Positions 5,664-8,633 of a stretch of DNA of 8,633 nt are shown one piece after another (within the stretch, counting starts at the first letter, position 1; every line of letters starts with the position of its first letter). Source of the stretch: Caulobacter sp. Its GTDB lineage: Bacteria > Pseudomonadota > Alphaproteobacteria > Caulobacterales > Caulobacteraceae. The stretch covers positions 1 through 8,633 of the forward strand of contig JACMOF010000261.1 in NCBI GenBank assembly GCA_014378155.1, written 5' to 3'. The translations under genes and the position numbers were made by a program. A model generated the notes under the pieces. That model was not told the DNA's origin, did no database searches, and saw only the letters and a program-made list of their open reading frames with translations.

Positions 5664-5689
5664 CCGCCTGGTTCGATGTTCCGTGACGT

Positions 5690-6265
5690 TCAGCTGAAAG
5701 GTAGCGCGTAGCCCTTGTCAGTCAGGCGCTGGACCATCTGGTCGCGCTTCGCCGGCCAGTCCTCCGCCAAGAGGCCTAGTCCGACGACGTCGGCCGGCGC
5801 GCCGTCCTTGATCACGTGATGACGAAACAGCGCCTCACGCTGGAAGCCATAGCGCTCATGCAGCTTCCAGACGCTGTCGTTCGACAGCAGCACCTCGCAC
5901 CATAGCTTGTCGAAACCCAGAGTCTTGAAGACGTATTCGATGACCCAGAACTCGATATAGGAGCCTACGCCCAGGCCACGAACCGAGGGGCTGGCCAGAT
6001 AGTAGGCCCAGGCGCAGCGGCGGTTGCGGCGGTCGATGTCGGCGAGATTGGCCAGGCCGACCGGCTGGCCATCGACCTCGATCACCCAGTAATGGCGGCG
6101 GCCGTCGCCGGCCATGCCGCCGAACCAGCGGTCGTGCTCTGCAGGGCTGATCTGGTGGTCGGAATACATGAAGGCTGCGACTTCTGGGCTGTTGCGCCAG
6201 TCCAGCAGCCGCTGACGGTCAGTCTCGACAACGTCGCGGAGCACCACGGTGTGCAAGGCGGTCAT
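5690..6265 (-). CDS. pseH: GNAT acetyltransferase, PseH/FlmH-like (pseudaminic acid pathway)
   Basis: This 191-residue GNAT protein has the RimJ/RimL-type opening (LRDVVETDRQRLLDWRN, 9-25). The acetyl-CoA loop is RGLGVG (96-101) after YYLASPSV, and SNDSVWKLHERYGF (128-141) is the C-terminal core typical of PseH. PseH transfers an acetyl group to the 4-amino group of UDP-4-amino-4,6-dideoxy-N-acetyl-beta-L-altrosamine, an intermediate of pseudaminic acid synthesis; in Caulobacter the equivalent is FlmH. The ATG overlaps the stop of the SpsF-like gene (ATGA), so the two are translationally coupled, with GGGGAG somewhat far upstream (about 10 bases). Neighbouring glycosylation genes support the specific assignment, but GNAT specificity is hard to read from sequence alone, and a related amino-sugar acetyltransferase is the main alternative. 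Confidence 0.8.
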   Translation of the reverse strand: MTALHTVVLRDVVETDRQRLLDWRNSPEVAAFMYSDHQISPAEHDRWFGGMAGDGRRHYWVIEVDGQPVGLANLADIDRRNRRCAWAYYLASPSVRGLGVGSYIEFWVIEYVFKTLGFDKLWCEVLLSNDSVWKLHERYGFQREALFRHHVIKDGAPADVVGLGLLAEDWPAKRDQMVQRLTDKGYALPFS

Positions 6266-6981
6266 GCGCGGCGATCTCCCCCCATTTGGATCAGGTCTGG
6301 TCGCCCGGCGACGAACGCGCGCACCTCGTTGGATGTGAAGGCCGGATTGGCGGCGTGGAGGCCATCATACACCGCCCGGACGAAGTCCAGATCGTCGGGG
6401 CGATCGACCGTCCAGCGCACGTCGCCGTCGTCGGCCGCCTGTTCCAGGCCCGCGATCTGGAAGCGGCCGGGATGGCGATAGAGGAAGGGGGTGACGTGCT
6501 CGCGGTCATACGGATCGACGGTTTGGCCGGCGGCGATCTTCAGGGCCGCCGCCTCGAAGATCTCGACGTCCAGGCCCTTGGGATAGCTGCGGCGAGTGGG
6601 GGTGTTGGAGGTGTAGTCGGCGCCCGAGCGCAGGTGCAGCTTAAGGGTCTCGTCAATCAGTTGGGGATCGGCGAGGGGGCAGTCGGCGGTCAGGCGAACC
6701 ACCGTGCGCACAGGGCCGAAAGCGTCGATTGCGCCGATGAAACGGCCCAACACGTCATCCAGGGATCCGCGAAACACCGGTACGCCGGCGACTTCAAGGC
6801 GGGCGGCCAATGGGTCGTCCGTGGGCTGATCGGAGGTGGCGACCACGATCCGCTGGAGCTGTTCGCATCGCCGCAGCCGCTCGATCTGCCGCAGGATCAT
6901 CGGCGCGCCCGCGAGATCGGCCAGCACCTTGCCGGGTAGCCGCGTCGACGACATGCGGGCCTGGAGAATGGCGAGCGGCAA
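6262..6981 (-). CDS. spsF: SpsF-family cytidylyltransferase (probable CMP-nonulosonic acid synthetase)
   Basis: This 239-residue protein belongs to the SpsF/COG1861 family, a branch of the nucleotidyltransferase (GT-A-like) fold. Motifs are QARMSSTRLPGKVL (7-20, the nucleotide-binding loop), VVATSD (46-51), FRGSLDDVLGRF (70-81), RLTADCPLADP (96-106, metal-binding acidic segment), YPKGLDVEIF (133-142) and WTVDRPDDLDF (190-200). In Bacillus the spsE-F-G set pairs SpsF with NeuB- and PseG-like proteins, so a CMP-sugar-activating role beside PseH and FlmG is reasonable. The start is a probable TTG at 6981 with GGGA 6 bases upstream. The first ATG (6954) would delete the conserved first strand ILQAR. 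The frame is also open back to the TAG of the upstream glycosyltransferase gene. Exact substrate is inferred from context. Confidence 0.82.
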   Translation of the reverse strand: MPLAILQARMSSTRLPGKVLADLAGAPMILRQIERLRRCEQLQRIVVATSDQPTDDPLAARLEVAGVPVFRGSLDDVLGRFIGAIDAFGPVRTVVRLTADCPLADPQLIDETLKLHLRSGADYTSNTPTRRSYPKGLDVEIFEAAALKIAAGQTVDPYDREHVTPFLYRHPGRFQIAGLEQAADDGDVRWTVDRPDDLDFVRAVYDGLHAANPAFTSNEVRAFVAGRPDLIQMGGDRRA

Positions 6982-7062
6982 GGGCGTTCCCGAACGTGGC
7001 CTTGGTCTTGTCGCCAGGGCGCGGTTGTCATCTAGGGGTGAAATACGGATGGCGTGAGGCAG

Positions 7063-8633
7063 CTACGCCATCGGGAAGCGCGCTTTGAGGGCCACGCCGA
7101 CCTTCTGCATCGTGGGGTCCCAGTCGTTGTAGTCCGAGGTGATGAAGCAGCGGGTCTGTGGGTACCAAGGATAGGTCTGCGCTCCCAACCGCGTCCAGGA
7201 CGACGCCCCGGTCAGCATCCAAATCGGCGCGCCGCAGGCTCCGCCCAGATTGGTGGTGGCGTTAGAGAAGCCAACGATCAGGTCCATGGCGCAGCAGAGG
7301 GCGGCGACGTCGTCTAGGTCCTGCTTCAGGTCAATGCCCGGCGGCTGCCAGATGTCGACGCCGAACTCTTCCCGGGCCAGGGCGATCTCTTCGGAGCAGT
7401 CGCCATATTGCAGGTTGACGAAGGTGACTCCCGGCGTCTCAAACACCGGCCGCCACAGCATGAAGGGCGAAAACTGCCGGGCTCTCTCGCCGTTCAGCTT
7501 CAGGCTCTTCCACAGCAGCCCGACCTTTGGACCCGTGGGGGCGTTTTCCAATTCCCGCCGCCAATGCTCGACGCGGGCGGGATCGGCGACCAGGAAGTTG
7601 AGACGGTTCGGGAAGGAGGCGACGGTGGGGCGGAAGGTTTCAAGCAGCGTTCCCATGGGCGTCCACAGGTCGATCGCGCTCCAGTCCTCGATTTCTGGCG
7701 CACCCCGATAGACCCGGCCTTCGTAGGAGACGGTGCGGTGCGGGGTCACGGTAATCTGCGGGAAGGAACGCTGGAACAGCGGGACCAGACGCCGCTCGAC
7801 CGCGATCGACAGCTTGCCCTGCGGGCCGAGGGCCTCGATCACGTCGGGCAGCATGTTGGCGAACATCACCTCGTCGCCCAGGCCCTGTTCGGCGCAGATC
7901 ATCAGCGACTTGCTGGCCAAGTCCATGCCGGGTGACCAGCGCTCGCCCTCGATGGTGAAGCGGGGGGCCTCAAGCAGGTCCGCGGAGAAACGTCCCTCAT
8001 ATTCCTTCCAACCTTCCGCCACCCGGCCCAAGGCCAGCAGGATTGTGGCGCGGCCGAACTTCATCGTCGCGAGGTCCTCGGCCGACTCCGCCACGGAGAT
8101 GGCCAGTTCGCAGTCCGTGAGCGCGCCTTCGACATCGCCGAGGTCGATCTTGGCGTAGGCGCGATTGTGGTAAGCCTTGCCAAATTCCGGGGCCAGCCGG
8201 AGCGTCTCGTCAAAGAAGGTCACAGCGGTCACGCCGTCGCCCAGGCTGCACATGATCGTGCCCAGGGTGTTCCACAGCAGCGGCTGGGCGGGATGTTCGT
8301 TGATCGCCGGACGCAGCACTTCGATGGCGTCCTCGCAGCGATTGAGGTCGCGCAGGGCGCAGGCCAGGTTGTTGACGCCCTCCAGATCACCGGGGCGAGC
8401 CTGCAGGTAGTGCATGAAGAACTTGGCGGCGATCTCCGGCATGTCCATCCGGAAGGCCAGGCGCCCTAGGTCGCCAGCCACGGCCCCGTGATTGGGCAGC
8501 AATTTGAGCGCCGCTTCGTAGCAGCGCATTGAGCCCGCAAAATCTCCGGTCAACTCGCGGGCGATGCCCAGAACATACCCGGCCACGCCCAGCCTGTCGG
8601 CGCGGTCCAGGGCCTGAAGCGCCAACCTCTCGC
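7063..8633 (-). CDS. flmG: TPR plus GT-B glycosyltransferase, FlmG-like flagellin glycosyltransferase (N-terminus outside window)
   Basis: The frame is open through the right edge; 522 residues are visible and no convincing start lies inside. The first 210 or so residues form five or six TPR units, for example LGIARELTGDFAGSMRCYEA, LACALRDLNRCEDAIEVLRP, LGTIMCSLGDGVTAVTFFDE and RAYAKIDLGDVEGALTDCEL. A GT-B type domain follows, with ICAEQGLGDEVMFANMLPDV at its start, KVGLLWKSLKLNGERARQFS in the middle, and near the end DLIVGFSNATTNLGGACGAP then YPWYPQTRCF, where a nucleotide-sugar donor normally binds. The same TPR-GT architecture occurs in Caulobacter FlmG, about 600 residues, which recognises flagellins through its TPR part and transfers pseudaminic acid. 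Neighbouring SpsF-like and PseH-like genes support this role. Another TPR-glycosyltransferase paralogue is the main alternative. Confidence 0.8.
   Translation of the reverse strand, partial: ERLALQALDRADRLGVAGYVLGIARELTGDFAGSMRCYEAALKLLPNHGAVAGDLGRLAFRMDMPEIAAKFFMHYLQARPGDLEGVNNLACALRDLNRCEDAIEVLRPAINEHPAQPLLWNTLGTIMCSLGDGVTAVTFFDETLRLAPEFGKAYHNRAYAKIDLGDVEGALTDCELAISVAESAEDLATMKFGRATILLALGRVAEGWKEYEGRFSADLLEAPRFTIEGERWSPGMDLASKSLMICAEQGLGDEVMFANMLPDVIEALGPQGKLSIAVERRLVPLFQRSFPQITVTPHRTVSYEGRVYRGAPEIEDWSAIDLWTPMGTLLETFRPTVASFPNRLNFLVADPARVEHWRRELENAPTGPKVGLLWKSLKLNGERARQFSPFMLWRPVFETPGVTFVNLQYGDCSEEIALAREEFGVDIWQPPGIDLKQDLDDVAALCCAMDLIVGFSNATTNLGGACGAPIWMLTGASSWTRLGAQTYPWYPQTRCFITSDYNDWDPTMQKVGVALKARFPMA

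Noticed and set aside
4943..5686. Plus-strand open frame (247 codons) with hydrophobic stretches opposite the small acidic proteins
   Set aside because: The Val/Ile-rich appearance is the complement of Asp/Glu codons in the acidic gene. Both minus-strand genes have strong ribosome sites and this frame has none.
5606..5689. EcfG/SigT-type stress promoter (GGAAC-N16/17-CGTT) before the acidic protein
   Set aside because: A GGAAC is present on the minus strand, but no CGTT follows at 16-17 bases.
6982..7062. Possible sigma-54 promoter (GG-N10-GC) between the FlmG-like and SpsF-like genes
   Set aside because: I scanned the minus strand of this gap and found no GG-N10-GC pair in a suitable context; a shared transcript is simpler.
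1..8633. CRISPR array, tRNA, rRNA, insertion sequence or prophage genes
   Set aside because: No regularly spaced repeats, no tRNA-like or rRNA-like sequence and no transposase, integrase or phage structural motifs were seen on either strand.

Overview
This high-GC window has gene content and codon use (strong GC preference at third positions) that point to an alphaproteobacterium. Caulobacterales (Caulobacter or Phenylobacterium) is the best guess. The main indicators are a NadQ-type NAD regulator, a FlmG-like TPR-glycosyltransferase next to a pseudaminic-acid acetyltransferase, and a FixK-type box upstream of a tandem universal stress protein. The assignment rests on recognised families, not on a database search. 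Nearly everything is on the minus strand; the one complete plus-strand gene is the stress protein.

Layout from left to right. Bases 1-97 probably hold the tail of a plus-strand gene, facing a 78-residue single-pass membrane protein (129-365, minus), with a CT/AG hairpin between them. Next comes a minus-strand operon read right to left: a YfbR-like HD nucleotidase (2112-1471) overlapping by ATGA the NAD regulator nadQ (1474-470). A perfect 26-base palindrome (419-444) lies just after nadQ. A divergent intergenic region (2113-2243) carries a FixK/FNR-like box and leads into the plus-strand universal stress protein (2244-3056). That gene ends at a perfect 14-bp hairpin shared with a convergent lipoprotein gene (3952-3116, minus). 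Upstream of the lipoprotein are a MoxR-family AAA+ ATPase (4899-4030), a 51-residue protein with the SFPASDPP motif (5151-4996) and a very acidic 128-residue protein (5605-5219), all minus strand.

The right third is a glycosylation module, also read right to left. It consists of a TPR plus GT-B glycosyltransferase resembling FlmG (open at the window edge, ending at 7063), an SpsF-family cytidylyltransferase (6981-6262), and a PseH/FlmH-like acetyltransferase (6265-5690) coupled to it by an ATGA overlap. Together they fit synthesis of a CMP-activated nonulosonic acid (pseudaminic-acid type) and its transfer to flagellin. The early pathway enzymes (PseB, C, G, I) are not in the window.

Several translation starts were set by ribosome-binding sites rather than by ORF length. 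These are the HD protein (GTG 2112), the stress protein (ATG 2244), the lipoprotein (ATG 3952), MoxR (ATG 4899), the acidic protein (ATG 5605), the 51-residue protein (ATG 5151) and the SpsF protein (probable TTG 6981). I see no tRNA, rRNA, CRISPR array or mobile element. The least understood parts are the two small acidic proteins, the lipoprotein, the HD-NadQ pairing and the palindromes.
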